DNA of 19,192 nucleotides from DASROJ01 sp035646975 (GCA_035646975.1 DASROJ010000137.1:1-19192); one strand, 5' to 3'; counted from the stretch's first letter, positions 1-8,204 are shown. Numbers and translations: made by a program. Notes: generated from the letters alone by a model not told the origin.

Positions 1-530
1 GGTTGCGCCTGTGGAAGCGTGCGCGGTCGAGGCATCGCGCTGCGGCGCGTCGCCGGCAGCGTCGCTTGCCGGGCTTCGCCACCGGCTCTGCGCGGTGTCG
101 GTCGACCGCCACCGGATGGACGGACCGTGGACAGGATCAGCTTGAGACGCCCCGGTCGCGTCCTCGGCTCGCCCCCCGGGACCGGCCGGAACGACGCGGC
201 CGCCGGTGGCGACTCCTCGTCCGGTTTTTCCGGTCTTGCCTTACGCGGCGCCCTGCCGGCGCCGGGGGCCGATGGTCCGCCGCGCTCGTCGCGGCGTCGT
301 CCGTCGCCCTCCGGAGCGGGAGCCGCGAAAAACCTCTCGAACATTCGATCGAAAGCGGTCGAGTCATGGCGGGTCTTGGCCAGCGTCGACCTGAGCGCGA
401 CGCGAAACGCGTCGCGCCCTTCCACGCCCACGGCCTGCGCCGCCCGCGCGGCATCGATCGCCTCGGACGGCGAGACGCGCAGCCCCGCCGCTCTGAGCTC
501 GGTGATGAACTTCTGGATGGCCTCTATCAT
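1..530 (-). CDS. VWA (CoxE-like) protein, N-terminal part, cut by the left edge
   Basis: Open frame from an ATG at 530 to the window edge, about 176 codons with no stop. The first 65 residues (MIEAIQKFITELRAAG..., then SPSEAIDAA, ending FDRMFERFF) match the conserved N-terminal region of CoxE-like VWA proteins, the usual partners of MoxR ATPases. A proline- and arginine-rich linker with no recognisable fold follows. The VWA domain with its MIDAS metal site would lie beyond the edge. Its stop-to-start gap from the MoxR gene is 44 bases, so the two are probably co-transcribed. In this family the VWA protein is thought to bind a target and the MoxR ATPase to remodel it. The gene name rests on the N-terminus and the neighbour only. 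In the last 40 codons G/C at third positions falls to about 62 percent, so the frame there is less certain. Confidence 0.72.
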   Translation of the reverse strand, partial: MIEAIQKFITELRAAGLRVSPSEAIDAARAAQAVGVEGRDAFRVALRSTLAKTRHDSTAFDRMFERFFAAPAPEGDGRRRDERGGPSAPGAGRAPRKARPEKPDEESPPAAASFRPVPGGEPRTRPGRLKLILSTVRPSGGGRPTPRRAGGEARQATLPATRRSAMPRPRTLPQAQ

Positions 531-574
531 GCGGCCTCGCCGTGCATCAACAGCGTGCTGAAGGGCTTCGACGC

Positions 575-1501
575 TCAGCGGAACCTGGCAGGATCGGCCA
601 GGACACGCTCGAGATCCTCGCGGTTCTTGATGAGGGCCCCGAGGCTCCGGCGCAGCGACTCGACCTCCAGCCCCTGGGCGCCGAGGGCCACCAGCGCGCG
701 CGCCCAGTCGACGACCTCGGCGATGCCGGGCGCGCGGCGCGCGTCGGCCGACTTGCGCAGCTTGTGCACGAACTTCACGATGCGGGAGGCGAGATCCTCG
801 GAAACGCCTGGCACGCGCCTGCGGACGATCCGCACTTCGTCATCGAATGGAGGGAAGTCGATGTAGAGGTAGAGGCAACGGCGACGAAGGGCGTCCGACA
901 GATCGCGTGTGTCATTGCTGGTCAGCACCACGCGCGGCACGTGACGGGCCTTGATGGTTCCCAGCTCGGGTATCGAAACCTGGTAGTCCGACAGCAGCTC
1001 GAGCAGAAAGGCCTCGAACTCCTCGTCACTGCGATCCACCTCGTCGACCAGGAGCACGGAGGGCTGCTCCGAGGTGATCGCCGCCAGCAGCGGGCGCGCC
1101 AGCAGGAATTCACGCGAGAAGAACTCGTCGGCCTGGCCGCGCAGCGCGATCATCGCCGTGCGGAGATCCGGGGCGGCCGACACCAGGTCGCCGACCTTTT
1201 CGCGCAGGAGCTGCGCGTAGAGCATCTGTTTGCCGTACGACCACTCGTAGAGCGCCTTGGCCTCGTCGAGGCCTTCATAGCATTGAAGGCGGATCAGGTC
1301 GGCGCCATGCAGCTCGGACCAGAGACGCGCGATCTCCGTCTTGCCGACACCGGGGGGGCCTTCCAGCAGAAGCGGTTTCTGCAGCGCGTCGGAGAGGAAG
1401 AGCGAGGTGGCCACTTCTGCGGAACAGATGAAGCCGCTCTGCTCGAATCGCCCGGCGATCCCCTCCGGGCTCATGGTGCCTCGACTCGGCCCGGCGTTCA
1501 T
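575..1501 (-). CDS. MoxR-family AAA+ ATPase
   Basis: 308 residues, a normal length for the family. Walker A GPPGVGKT at residues 48-55, Walker B LLVDEVD at 150-156, sensor 1 VLTSN at about 192-196, and an arginine-rich segment LRRRCLYLYIDFP near 205-217 that would hold the arginine finger. The N-terminal block RLQCYEGLDEAKALYEW is typical of the MoxR subgroup paired with CoxE-like VWA proteins. The enzyme is expected to be a cytoplasmic hexameric ATPase that matures or remodels a partner complex; the substrate cannot be told from sequence. The ATG overlaps the stop of the upstream helicase as ATGA, indicating translational coupling; a second in-frame Met at residue 10 is a possible alternative start. 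The VWA gene follows after 44 bases. Confidence 0.9.
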   Translation of the reverse strand: MNAGPSRGTMSPEGIAGRFEQSGFICSAEVATSLFLSDALQKPLLLEGPPGVGKTEIARLWSELHGADLIRLQCYEGLDEAKALYEWSYGKQMLYAQLLREKVGDLVSAAPDLRTAMIALRGQADEFFSREFLLARPLLAAITSEQPSVLLVDEVDRSDEEFEAFLLELLSDYQVSIPELGTIKARHVPRVVLTSNDTRDLSDALRRRCLYLYIDFPPFDDEVRIVRRRVPGVSEDLASRIVKFVHKLRKSADARRAPGIAEVVDWARALVALGAQGLEVESLRRSLGALIKNREDLERVLADPARFR

Positions 1502-2862
1502 GCCGGCTTGGTGGGGCCCGTGCCGCTGCCACGCTTGCCGCGCCGGCCACGACCGCCACGCCGGCGTCTGCGGCTGTCCGCGCCGTCGCCGGACTTCGCG
1601 GCGGGTTTGGAACCAGAGGCACCCGGCGAGCCCGGGGCCTGCTTGGTCGCGTGGGAGCGACCGCCCCTGCCTTGCGAGCCGCTGCGGCGCCGGCCACCCT
1701 GGGAGCCGTGCTCCGTCTCGGCCTTCTCCTGGGCCTCGAGCCCCTCGGTGCCGGCTCCATCGCCGTATGTCTCCACGGGAAGCGACATCCCGGTGAGCTC
1801 GCGGATCTGGCTGAGCTTTTTCATGTCTTTCGGAGTGACCAGGGTGATGGCATGTCCCTTCGCACCGGCGCGCGCGGTCCGGCCGATGCGGTGCACGTAG
1901 TCGTCGGCGTCCATCGGGATGTCGTAGTTGATGACATGCGTGATGCCGCCGACGTCGATCCCGCGACCGGCCACGTCGGTGGCCACGAGGATGTGGATTT
2001 CACCGCGCCGGAACATGTCCATGATCCCCTCGCGGTGGCGTTGCTCCTGGAGGCTCGACAGCCGCGCCGCCTCGAACCCCTTCTCGCGCAGCTTGCGCAT
2101 GATCTCGCCGGTGGACTCCCGCCGCGCGGTAAAGATGAGGCACCGCTCGGGAATTTCCTTGCGCAGCAGGTCGAGCAGCAACGGCATCTTGCCATGCTCG
2201 CTGACGCGGTAGATGTTCTGCCGCACTCCTTCGGCCACCATGGTCGAAGGGGACACGCTCACCGCGTGCGAATGCATCATGTACGACTGGGCTATCTTGA
2301 CGATGGGCGGCGGCAGCGTGGCGGAGAAGAGCATCGTCTGCCGCGACAGCGGAGCGCGTCTGCAGAGAAAGTCGATATCGTCGATGAACCCCATGTCGAG
2401 CATCCGGTCGGCTTCGTCGAGCACGAGCCACTTGATGTATCGCATCCGGAGGATGGCCGACTTGACGAAGTCGATCAAACGTCCCGGGGTGCCGACCACG
2501 ATGTCGACGCCGCTGAAGATCTCCTTGCGCTGATGTCCTATCGAGGTGCCGCCGTAGATCGCGGTGGCCCTCGCCTTCATGTTGCGGTTCAGCTTCTCGG
2601 CCTCTCCGCAGACCTGGATGGCCAGCTCGCGCGTGGGAGTGACGATGAGCGCCTGGACCTGCCCGGTCGGCTCGATCATCTGGAGGATGGGAACGAGAAA
2701 CGCCGCCGTCTTTCCTGTGCCGGTCTGAGCCATGCCGGTGATGTCCCGGCCGGTGAGGGCCACCGGGATCACCTGTTCCTGGATGGGAGTGCACTCGACA
2801 TAACCGGCCGCGTCGATGGCGGCTTGCAACTCGGGCTTCAGTCCGAGTTCCGTGAACTTCAT
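1498..2862 (-). CDS. DEAD-box ATP-dependent RNA helicase (RhlB/RhlE-like)
   Basis: 454 residues from the ATG at 2862. All family motifs are present in order: Q motif with PIQEQ near 26-30, motif I AQTGTGKT 45-52, Ia PTRELA 76-81, Ib TPGRL 125-129, motif II DEAD 149-152, motif III SAT 180-182, motif V TDVAGRGID 295-303, motif VI HRIGRTARAG 324-333. A basic, Gly/Arg/Ser-rich disordered tail from about residue 370 ends in RRRRRGGRGRRGKRG and probably gives non-specific RNA binding. Role: ATP-driven remodelling of RNA duplexes in ribosome assembly, mRNA decay or cold adaptation. A longer frame begins at a GTG at 2901, but family homology starts at MKFTELGL, so the shorter start is preferred. First gene of the operon with the MoxR and VWA genes. 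Confidence 0.93.
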   Translation of the reverse strand: MKFTELGLKPELQAAIDAAGYVECTPIQEQVIPVALTGRDITGMAQTGTGKTAAFLVPILQMIEPTGQVQALIVTPTRELAIQVCGEAEKLNRNMKARATAIYGGTSIGHQRKEIFSGVDIVVGTPGRLIDFVKSAILRMRYIKWLVLDEADRMLDMGFIDDIDFLCRRAPLSRQTMLFSATLPPPIVKIAQSYMMHSHAVSVSPSTMVAEGVRQNIYRVSEHGKMPLLLDLLRKEIPERCLIFTARRESTGEIMRKLREKGFEAARLSSLQEQRHREGIMDMFRRGEIHILVATDVAGRGIDVGGITHVINYDIPMDADDYVHRIGRTARAGAKGHAITLVTPKDMKKLSQIRELTGMSLPVETYGDGAGTEGLEAQEKAETEHGSQGGRRRSGSQGRGGRSHATKQAPGSPGASGSKPAAKSGDGADSRRRRRGGRGRRGKRGSGTGPTKPA

Positions 2863-2891
2863 CGGATTCGCGGTTTCATATAAGGAGCGCC

Positions 2892-2900
2892 AGTCTAGCA
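2892..2900 (-). promoter_or_regulatory. Candidate extended -10 promoter for the helicase operon
   Basis: On the minus strand the sequence reads TGCTAGACT: a TGn extension followed by the hexamer TAGACT (2897 down to 2892). It would start RNA near 2885, leaving a leader of about 23 bases before the ATG at 2862. No -35 box resembling TTGACA is visible at the right distance. No Shine-Dalgarno sequence is visible before the ATG. Confidence 0.33.
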
Positions 2901-3040
2901 CATGCGTCGCGGAGCGATCGGGCGCGCGACTCTCCTTACGTACCGCTGTTTTTTGATGTAGACTTCAATTTCAACGCGGTCGTCCCGCATGGAGCCGGGG
3001 ACCGCCGGCGTGATCACGCTGCGGGGAACGCTGCGGGGGA

Positions 3041-4747
3041 ATGATGTCGGAATCGCTCTGGTCCTTCGATCAACTTGCCCGGTTCACCCGATACGAAGAC
3101 CCGGAGGTCCGTTACTGGGCGGCTGAACGCCTCGCCACGTTGTTCCCCGACGAAGCCGCCGATGTGATCGCCGATCTGCTGCTGGATGATCACGACGCCA
3201 CGCCGGAGCTGGTGGCCGAGCAGCTGGGGCTGCACGGCGGACCTCACCATGTCCCCATCCTCTTGAAGGGTTTCCGCAAAGCCACCGGTCTCACGCCCGC
3301 CCGATGCCTGGAGGCGCTCGCGCGGCTGGGCTATGACGGCGCTCCCGCGGTGGCGGAGATCGCGCTGCACCAGCGGGACTTCTCCGAACCCAGCCTCGGC
3401 ATCATGGTGGCGGCGCTGGCGGAGCTGTCGGTGAAGAAGAACAGTCCCGAGGCCGCCGAGCGCGCCCGCGAGTTCCTGCTGCGCCGTCCGGAGCTTTTCG
3501 CCGAGCCGGCGGCGTTGCGCGGAGCGATGATGCTGTTCGCTCCGGCTGACTTCGGCGAGCTGGTATTGAAGTGGATCACGGCGCTGCATTTCCGCGGGCT
3601 GGAGCAGGTCGACTCCTGCATCCGCGTGCTTCTCGAGGAGCTGCAGCTCGAGGACTGCGGCTGGTGCGTGAGAACGGAGCGGAGCGGCCGGATCGACCTG
3701 GAGCGCACGCTCAAGGCCATCGAGAGCGGGTTCGACATCGATGTGCGCGGACAGATCCCCGCCGACAGGCTGGCCGAGATCGCCGAGCGTCTGCGCGGTG
3801 GAGAGTTCTCCGCCATCGCGGCCTCCCTCGGGAGCTTCATCCAGATGCGCGCGGCGCGCATTCACGGCGAGCCGGATGACACGCTGCCGGTGAGGCTCGA
3901 GGCGCTCGGCCGGGCTTTCCAGTCGCCCGAGCTGCTCGAGATAGCCGACCGGCTCGAGACAGCGATGCACCAGTGGCTGATCGGCGTTCTGATTTCCGCC
4001 GTCGTCAAGGTCGCGACCTACCGCAACTACCTCATCGAGCTGCAGTCCGCTGGATCCGATCTCGATGCCTTGCTGTCGCTTGCGGGCATGGAGACCTCGT
4101 GCCTGCTGAACTCGGTGCCGGCAAGAATCGCCGCCGCGGCGGGCCCGGGCGCTCCCGAGCGCAGGACGACCGCGCTGGACTGGTGCGTGCGCACGCTGGA
4201 GGCGCGCGGGCCGTTCTTTCCCAAGGCCGTGGCGCTCGACACGCTCGGCGCGATGCAGGCCGGCGAGCTGGTCCCGGAGATCGCGAGGCACCTGGTCGAC
4301 GACAACGCGTACATCTACGGCGCGGCGGAGCGCGCGCTGGCCCGCATCGGAGCGCCGATCATCGAGCACTCGCGCATGGCGCTGGAACGAGGTGGCACCC
4401 ATCCCGACGCGCTGCAGAGCCTGCTGCGGCTCTCGTGCGAGCTCACACGGACCGATTCGCTGAGCCTGATGCTCGAGCATTTCGATGAAATCTTCGAATC
4501 GATCGGACCGGAAGCCGGCGCCGAGGCGGCCGGGATTCTGGGCCACCAGGACCTCGTGCCGCACCTGAGACGCTGGCTGAACCGTTCTCCCGCCATGGTC
4601 GGCCATGCGCTGCTTCTGATCGGCGCGATCAACAACGTGCCGATTCCCGAGGAAGAGTCGATCCTCAAGGCGATCGACGACTACTGGAAAGGCGCCACCG
4701 ACGGTGGCGAAGGCACCGGCAATCCATCCGGCCAGTACCTGATGTAG
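3041..4747 (+). CDS. HEAT-repeat-like protein of unknown function
   Basis: 568 residues, soluble, with no signal peptide or membrane segment. Largely alpha-helical and Ala/Leu/Glu-rich, with helix pairs resembling HEAT/PBS-lyase repeats: residues about 8-60 (DPEVRYWAAERLATLFPDEA), about 95-145, about 395-445 (YIYGAAERALARIGAPII) and about 485-545. Such solenoids are protein-interaction scaffolds; no catalytic motif is seen. Two ATGs lie in tandem (3041 and 3044) behind a GGGGGA stretch; the second has slightly better spacing. The gene stands alone, divergent from the helicase operon and convergent with sppA, with only 19 bases between stops. A 530-codon open frame antisense to it is an artefact of codon composition. 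The fold class is inferred from periodicity; the function is unknown. Confidence 0.8.
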   Translation: MMSESLWSFDQLARFTRYEDPEVRYWAAERLATLFPDEAADVIADLLLDDHDATPELVAEQLGLHGGPHHVPILLKGFRKATGLTPARCLEALARLGYDGAPAVAEIALHQRDFSEPSLGIMVAALAELSVKKNSPEAAERAREFLLRRPELFAEPAALRGAMMLFAPADFGELVLKWITALHFRGLEQVDSCIRVLLEELQLEDCGWCVRTERSGRIDLERTLKAIESGFDIDVRGQIPADRLAEIAERLRGGEFSAIAASLGSFIQMRAARIHGEPDDTLPVRLEALGRAFQSPELLEIADRLETAMHQWLIGVLISAVVKVATYRNYLIELQSAGSDLDALLSLAGMETSCLLNSVPARIAAAAGPGAPERRTTALDWCVRTLEARGPFFPKAVALDTLGAMQAGELVPEIARHLVDDNAYIYGAAERALARIGAPIIEHSRMALERGGTHPDALQSLLRLSCELTRTDSLSLMLEHFDEIFESIGPEAGAEAAGILGHQDLVPHLRRWLNRSPAMVGHALLLIGAINNVPIPEEESILKAIDDYWKGATDGGEGTGNPSGQYLM

Positions 4748-4766
4748 TCGCGGCGGTCCGGGAAGG

Positions 4767-6497
4767 CTACCGGGTCGATGCCGGTGGATCGGCGAGCAGA
4801 AAGACCCTCTCGCGGCCGAGAATCTGCAGCCGGGAGAATTCCTGCAGGGGCGCCAGCAGCTCGCGCGGGATGCTCACGCGAGCCTCGGCGGGCTCTTCGG
4901 GGAACAGCAGGTTCTGGATCAGGGACCGCTTCTCCGGCAGGTAGACGAGCCGCACCTCCTCCGAATCGGGGATCCCCGACTGCTTCCTGGCCAGCGCGAT
5001 CGCCTCGTTCATGCCCCCCAGCTCGTCGATCAATCCAAGTTCCTTCGCGCGGGTGCCCGACCAGACATGCCCCTGCCCGACCTTGTCCACCGCTTCGCTG
5101 GTCATCCCCCGCCCCTGGGCGACGAGCCCGGTGAACTTGTCGTAGATCTTGTGCATGAACCTCCAGTAGATCGCCTTTTCCTCGTCGGAGTAGCGCTTCC
5201 CGTCGTAGAAGTAGGCGGCATGGTTGCCGAGCTGGAGCGGCTCCCGGTTCAGACCGATCCAATCGTAGAACCCCGTGGTCACCATCTTGCCGGCCACCAC
5301 GCCGATCGAACCGGTGATGGTGCCCGGCTGGGCCACGATCTTGTCGGCGCCCGCCGAGACGTAGTATCCACCCGAGGCGGCGACGTCCGACATCGAGATG
5401 ATGAGCGGCTTGCCGTCCTTGCGCGCGAGCTGCGTCTCCCTCCAGATGAGATCGGAGGCCACCGCGGACCCGCCCGGCGAATCCACGCGAAAGATGATCG
5501 CCTTGATCCCGTGATCTCTTCGTGCCTTTCGGAACGCCTCTGTGATCGATTCGGATCCCATGATGTATCCGACCAGCGGATCCATCGAGCTCTTGCCGGT
5601 GATGATCAGTCCGGCGCCGGTGATCACCGCGATGCGGCTGCGTCCCGAGGGCCCGCCGCGCTTGTCCAGGTATTCCTTGAACCGGAGCACTGGGAGGTCC
5701 CCGCCGTTGCGCGTCTTGAGGGCGTCCTCGAACTCGTCGTAGTAGGCCAGATGATCCACGAGCCCCTTGTCGAGCGCCTCGGGGCCGGTGAACGGCCCCT
5801 CGTTGATCAAGGCATCCACCTTGGCCTTGTCGAGCTTGCGCCCCTCGGCGATCCCCGCGACGATCTGGTCATACCAGTCCTGCAGATACATCATCGTCGC
5901 TTCGCGGTGCGCCGCGGTCATCTGCTTTTCGGTGTAGATGTCCTTCGCGTTCTTGTACTTTCCGATGCTGTCGAAATCGGGATAGACCCCCAGCTTGTCC
6001 AGTGTGCCGCGCAGAAATGTGGTGACGCCGAACAGACCGTAGAGGTTCACGTCACCGGGAGGGGCCAGCCAGATTTCATCGAACGCCGTGGCGAGGTAGT
6101 AGGGAGAGTTGCCGCTGGAAAATTCCCCCACCGTATCCATGTAGACGTGCGCCCACTTGCCGCTGGCCCGGAAGCGCCCGATGGCGTCGCGTATCTCCTG
6201 CACCTTGCCGAGGCCCATCGAGTAGGGCTTGACGATCGCCATGATGCCGGTGATGCGATTGTCCTGACGGGCCCGCTCGATCGCCCGCGTGATGTCCCTC
6301 AGGACCGTGGGCGTGCCACCGAAGATGCGGGACTGCAGCGAGTCCTCCGTGTCCTCGACGATGTCGCCGGCGATGGTGATTTGCACGACAGTGCCCTTGC
6401 GCACCCCGCCGGCCATCATCACCGCCGCGACGACCACCACGAGAACGACGAGCATCGCCCCCGTGGCCAGCAGGCAACCCTTCGCTCCCCTGGTCAT
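4767..6497 (-). CDS. sppA: Signal peptide peptidase SppA, two-domain (67K) type
   Basis: 576 residues, the long form with two ClpP/crotonase-like halves, as in E. coli SppA. An N-terminal membrane anchor covers about residues 9-30 (LLATGAMLVVLVVVVAAVMM); the rest would face the periplasm. The family's catalytic Lys is K182 in GKYKNAKD and the nucleophile Ser is S375 in SDVAASGGYY; DSPGGS at 339-344 is the conserved oxyanion-region motif, and GTITGSIGV follows near 392-400. Both catalytic residues are present, so the enzyme should be active. It degrades cleaved signal peptides and other membrane-released peptides. A clear GGAGG lies 8 bases before the ATG. It is transcribed divergently from the DUF309 gene and convergently with the HEAT-like gene. 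Confidence 0.95.
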   Translation of the reverse strand: MTRGAKGCLLATGAMLVVLVVVVAAVMMAGGVRKGTVVQITIAGDIVEDTEDSLQSRIFGGTPTVLRDITRAIERARQDNRITGIMAIVKPYSMGLGKVQEIRDAIGRFRASGKWAHVYMDTVGEFSSGNSPYYLATAFDEIWLAPPGDVNLYGLFGVTTFLRGTLDKLGVYPDFDSIGKYKNAKDIYTEKQMTAAHREATMMYLQDWYDQIVAGIAEGRKLDKAKVDALINEGPFTGPEALDKGLVDHLAYYDEFEDALKTRNGGDLPVLRFKEYLDKRGGPSGRSRIAVITGAGLIITGKSSMDPLVGYIMGSESITEAFRKARRDHGIKAIIFRVDSPGGSAVASDLIWRETQLARKDGKPLIISMSDVAASGGYYVSAGADKIVAQPGTITGSIGVVAGKMVTTGFYDWIGLNREPLQLGNHAAYFYDGKRYSDEEKAIYWRFMHKIYDKFTGLVAQGRGMTSEAVDKVGQGHVWSGTRAKELGLIDELGGMNEAIALARKQSGIPDSEEVRLVYLPEKRSLIQNLLFPEEPAEARVSIPRELLAPLQEFSRLQILGRERVFLLADPPASTR

Positions 6498-6530
6498 GAC
6501 TCATGCCTCCGGTGTATTTTCGTTGCGGCC

Positions 6531-6559
6531 ATCATGCCGAGAACGGCATACCTTATCAA
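6531..6559 (-). promoter_or_regulatory. Candidate sigma70-type promoter of sppA
   Basis: On the minus strand, TTGATA (6559-6554, 5 of 6 match to TTGACA) is followed after 17 bases by CATGAT (6536-6531, 4 of 6 match to TATAAT). RNA would start near 6524, giving a leader of about 27 bases that contains the GGAGG ribosome binding site. Spacing and position fit well; the -10 is imperfect. Confidence 0.45.
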
Positions 6560-6586
6560 ATACGGGGAGAACATTCCCGCCTCGAT

Positions 6587-6958
6587 ATGCCACCAACCGC
6601 GCCGCCCGACCCGCTTCGGACACTCGATGAAGGGATCCTACTGTTCAACGAATCCAGGTACTTCGAGGCTCACGAAGCCTTCGAAGATCTCTGGCGCGTC
6701 TCCACCGGCGATCTGCGGCTGGTCTACCAGGGAGTGGTGCAGGCCTGCGCCGGGCTGGTCAAGCATCAGCGCGGCCAGAACGAGCCGGCTCTCACGCTCC
6801 TGCGCAAGGGTCTGGCCAAACTCCAGGCGGGGCCTGTTTCGGGCTCCTGCGGATTCGACGTGGCGTCCCTGATCGAAGCGCTCCGCGGGGTGATCGACGC
6901 CCTGCAGGCCCGGCTTCCGTTCGCGCCACCGGCGATGCACCGCTCACACGATCTATAA
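6587..6958 (+). CDS. DUF309-family protein
   Basis: 123 residues from the ATG at 6587. The family signature is clear: GILLFNESRYFEAHEAFEDL (residues 16-35), then LVYQGVVQACAGLVKHQRGQ (45-64) and LLRKGLAKLQ (71-80). DUF309 proteins are small helical bundles of unknown biochemical function, widespread in bacteria and plastids. The frame can be extended to an ATG at 6503, but the extra 28 residues show no family similarity and would overlap the sppA promoter. No good ribosome binding site precedes 6587; GGGGAGA at 6564-6570 is too far upstream. It may head a short operon with the two thioredoxin-fold genes downstream, although those have their own candidate -10. Confidence 0.85.
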   Translation: MPPTAPPDPLRTLDEGILLFNESRYFEAHEAFEDLWRVSTGDLRLVYQGVVQACAGLVKHQRGQNEPALTLLRKGLAKLQAGPVSGSCGFDVASLIEALRGVIDALQARLPFAPPAMHRSHDL

Positions 6959-6959
6959 T
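6954..6959 (+). promoter_or_regulatory. Candidate -10 element (TATAAT) before the redoxin gene
   Basis: A perfect TATAAT overlaps the stop codon of the DUF309 gene, unusual in such GC-rich DNA. RNA would start near 6966, giving a leader of about 47 bases with a good GGGAGG ribosome binding site near 7000. No TTGACA-like -35 is seen 16-18 bases upstream, so it may need an activator, or may be chance (CTA TAA is simply Leu-stop). Confidence 0.33.
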
Positions 6960-7012
6960 GCCGCCCACTGACCCGCACATTCGAATCGGTTCATCCAAAG
7001 GGAGGTCGCACG

Positions 7013-7645
7013 ATGCGCACCGCTCGCACGGTTCATCAGCTCACGGCAGCCGCCACAGTGGGTATTCTCCTCCTGCTCGTCGCCGCGACGGCCACGACGC
7101 TGTCGCCAGGAGGTCTTGCCGACAACGGTCCGACCGCGCCCTCGATCGGCGCCAGGATAGAAGATTTCAAGCTCGCTGATTTCACGGGCAAGGAGCACTC
7201 GCTCTCACAGTATCGATCGGGCAAGGGCGTCGTGCTCATTTTCGTCTCCGCTCGTTGTCCCGTGTCCAATGCCTATAACGAGAGAATGATCCAGCTGGCC
7301 TCGGAGTACCAGTCCAAGGGGTTCCAGTTTCTCGGCATCAACGCCAACAAGGCCGAGGATCCATCCGAGATGGCGACGCATGCCAGACAGCACGGATGGA
7401 ACTTCCCGGTCCTCAAGGACACCGGCAATGCCATCGCCGACCGTCTGGGCGCATCGGTCACACCGGAGGCCTACGTCATCGATGCGAACGGGGCGCTGCG
7501 TTACCATGGCAGAATCGACGATTCGCAGGATCCCGCCGCGATAAAGAGCCAGGACCTCAAGACCGCGCTCGACGCGATCCTGTCGAACCAGGAAATCGCC
7601 AAGACGGAAGCCAAGGCGTTCGGCTGCTCCATCAAGAGAGGCTGA
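7013..7645 (+). CDS. Exported redoxin (AhpC/TSA-like thioredoxin-fold protein)
   Basis: 210 residues. An N-terminal hydrophobic stretch at about 12-30 with Arg before it is a signal peptide or anchor, so the domain should lie outside the inner membrane. The thioredoxin-fold domain runs from about residue 43. The active-site motif is SARCPVSNAY with a single Cys (C82) followed by Pro, a peroxiredoxin-like arrangement rather than CxxC. The cis-proline is at VTPEAYVID (P151). A second conserved Cys lies at the C-terminus in FGCSIKR (C205), typical of this redoxin subfamily and a candidate resolving Cys. The ribosome binding site GGGAGG lies about 8 bases before the ATG. The TlpA-like gene follows after 5 bases. 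Likely role: thiol oxidoreductase or peroxidase in the envelope; the substrate is unknown. Confidence 0.87.
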   Translation: MRTARTVHQLTAAATVGILLLLVAATATTLSPGGLADNGPTAPSIGARIEDFKLADFTGKEHSLSQYRSGKGVVLIFVSARCPVSNAYNERMIQLASEYQSKGFQFLGINANKAEDPSEMATHARQHGWNFPVLKDTGNAIADRLGASVTPEAYVIDANGALRYHGRIDDSQDPAAIKSQDLKTALDAILSNQEIAKTEAKAFGCSIKRG

Positions 7646-7650
7646 CGGAA

Positions 7651-8199
7651 TTGACGGGCTTGATGCTGCTGCTGGTCACCACGCTCCTGCCGGCCGGCGC
7701 GGCAGCCAGGACCGCGCCCGCCGCCAGTGCCCCCGCCGCCGTGGCTCACCCCACGGCAGCTCCCGATGTCCAGCCGATCGACTCGCCGGGCTACCTGCGT
7801 CTTGTCAGCTCCATGAAGGGGCACCCGCTGGTGGTGAACGTGTGGGCCACCTGGTGCGATCCGTGCCGCGAGGAGTTCCCCGACATCGTGCGTTTCCACC
7901 GCGAGATGGGGCCGCGTGGTGTCGAGGTGGCGGCCATCTCACTCGACATGCCTTCGGCGCTCAAGACGGACGTCGTTCCGTTCCTGGCCGCCAACGGCGC
8001 GACGTTTCACCTGTTCCTCAAGACCCCAGGTGGCGACGAGGAGTTCATCAACACGGTGGATCCGGGCTGGTCCGGCGCGCTGCCGGCCACCTTTGTCTAC
8101 GATCGCGAGGGAAAGCTGGTCCGAAGCGTTTTCGGCTCGACCAGCTTTGAACAGCTCGGGGCGATCGTGGCGCCGCTGCTGCCCGCTGCTCCGAAGTAG
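7651..8199 (+). CDS. TlpA-like thiol:disulfide oxidoreductase, exported
   Basis: 182 residues from a TTG start at 7651, chosen because AAGAGAGG ends 9 bases before it and it lies 5 bases after the redoxin stop. The next in-frame ATG (7663) has no ribosome binding site at a usual distance. A signal peptide covers about residues 2-19 (LLLVTTLLPAGAAA), followed by an Ala/Pro-rich linker. The thioredoxin fold begins near residue 48, with the active site WATWCDPCREEFP (C69 and C72, CxxC) and the cis-proline at ALPATFVYD (P145). TlpA/ResA-type proteins reduce disulfides in the envelope, often for cytochrome c assembly; no cytochrome gene is nearby. The frame stays open far upstream of 7651, but that part lies inside the redoxin gene in another frame and is not real. 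Confidence 0.88.
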   Translation: MTGLMLLLVTTLLPAGAAARTAPAASAPAAVAHPTAAPDVQPIDSPGYLRLVSSMKGHPLVVNVWATWCDPCREEFPDIVRFHREMGPRGVEVAAISLDMPSALKTDVVPFLAANGATFHLFLKTPGGDEEFINTVDPGWSGALPATFVYDREGKLVRSVFGSTSFEQLGAIVAPLLPAAPK

Positions 8200-8204
8200 G
8201 GCCG

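Noticed and set aside
2936..2964. TTACGT and TAGACT with 17-base spacing as a promoter for the HEAT-like gene
   Set aside because: The -35 matches consensus at only two positions; left unassigned, although TAGACT also appears in the divergent helicase promoter.
3014..4606. A 530-codon minus-strand open frame opposite the HEAT-like gene
   Set aside because: The plus frame has the better ribosome binding site and protein-like helical periodicity; the minus product is low-complexity Arg/Gln/Leu/His.
5067..6872. A 601-codon plus-strand open frame across sppA and the DUF309 gene
   Set aside because: Antisense to sppA with both catalytic residues intact and out of frame with DUF309; composition artefact.
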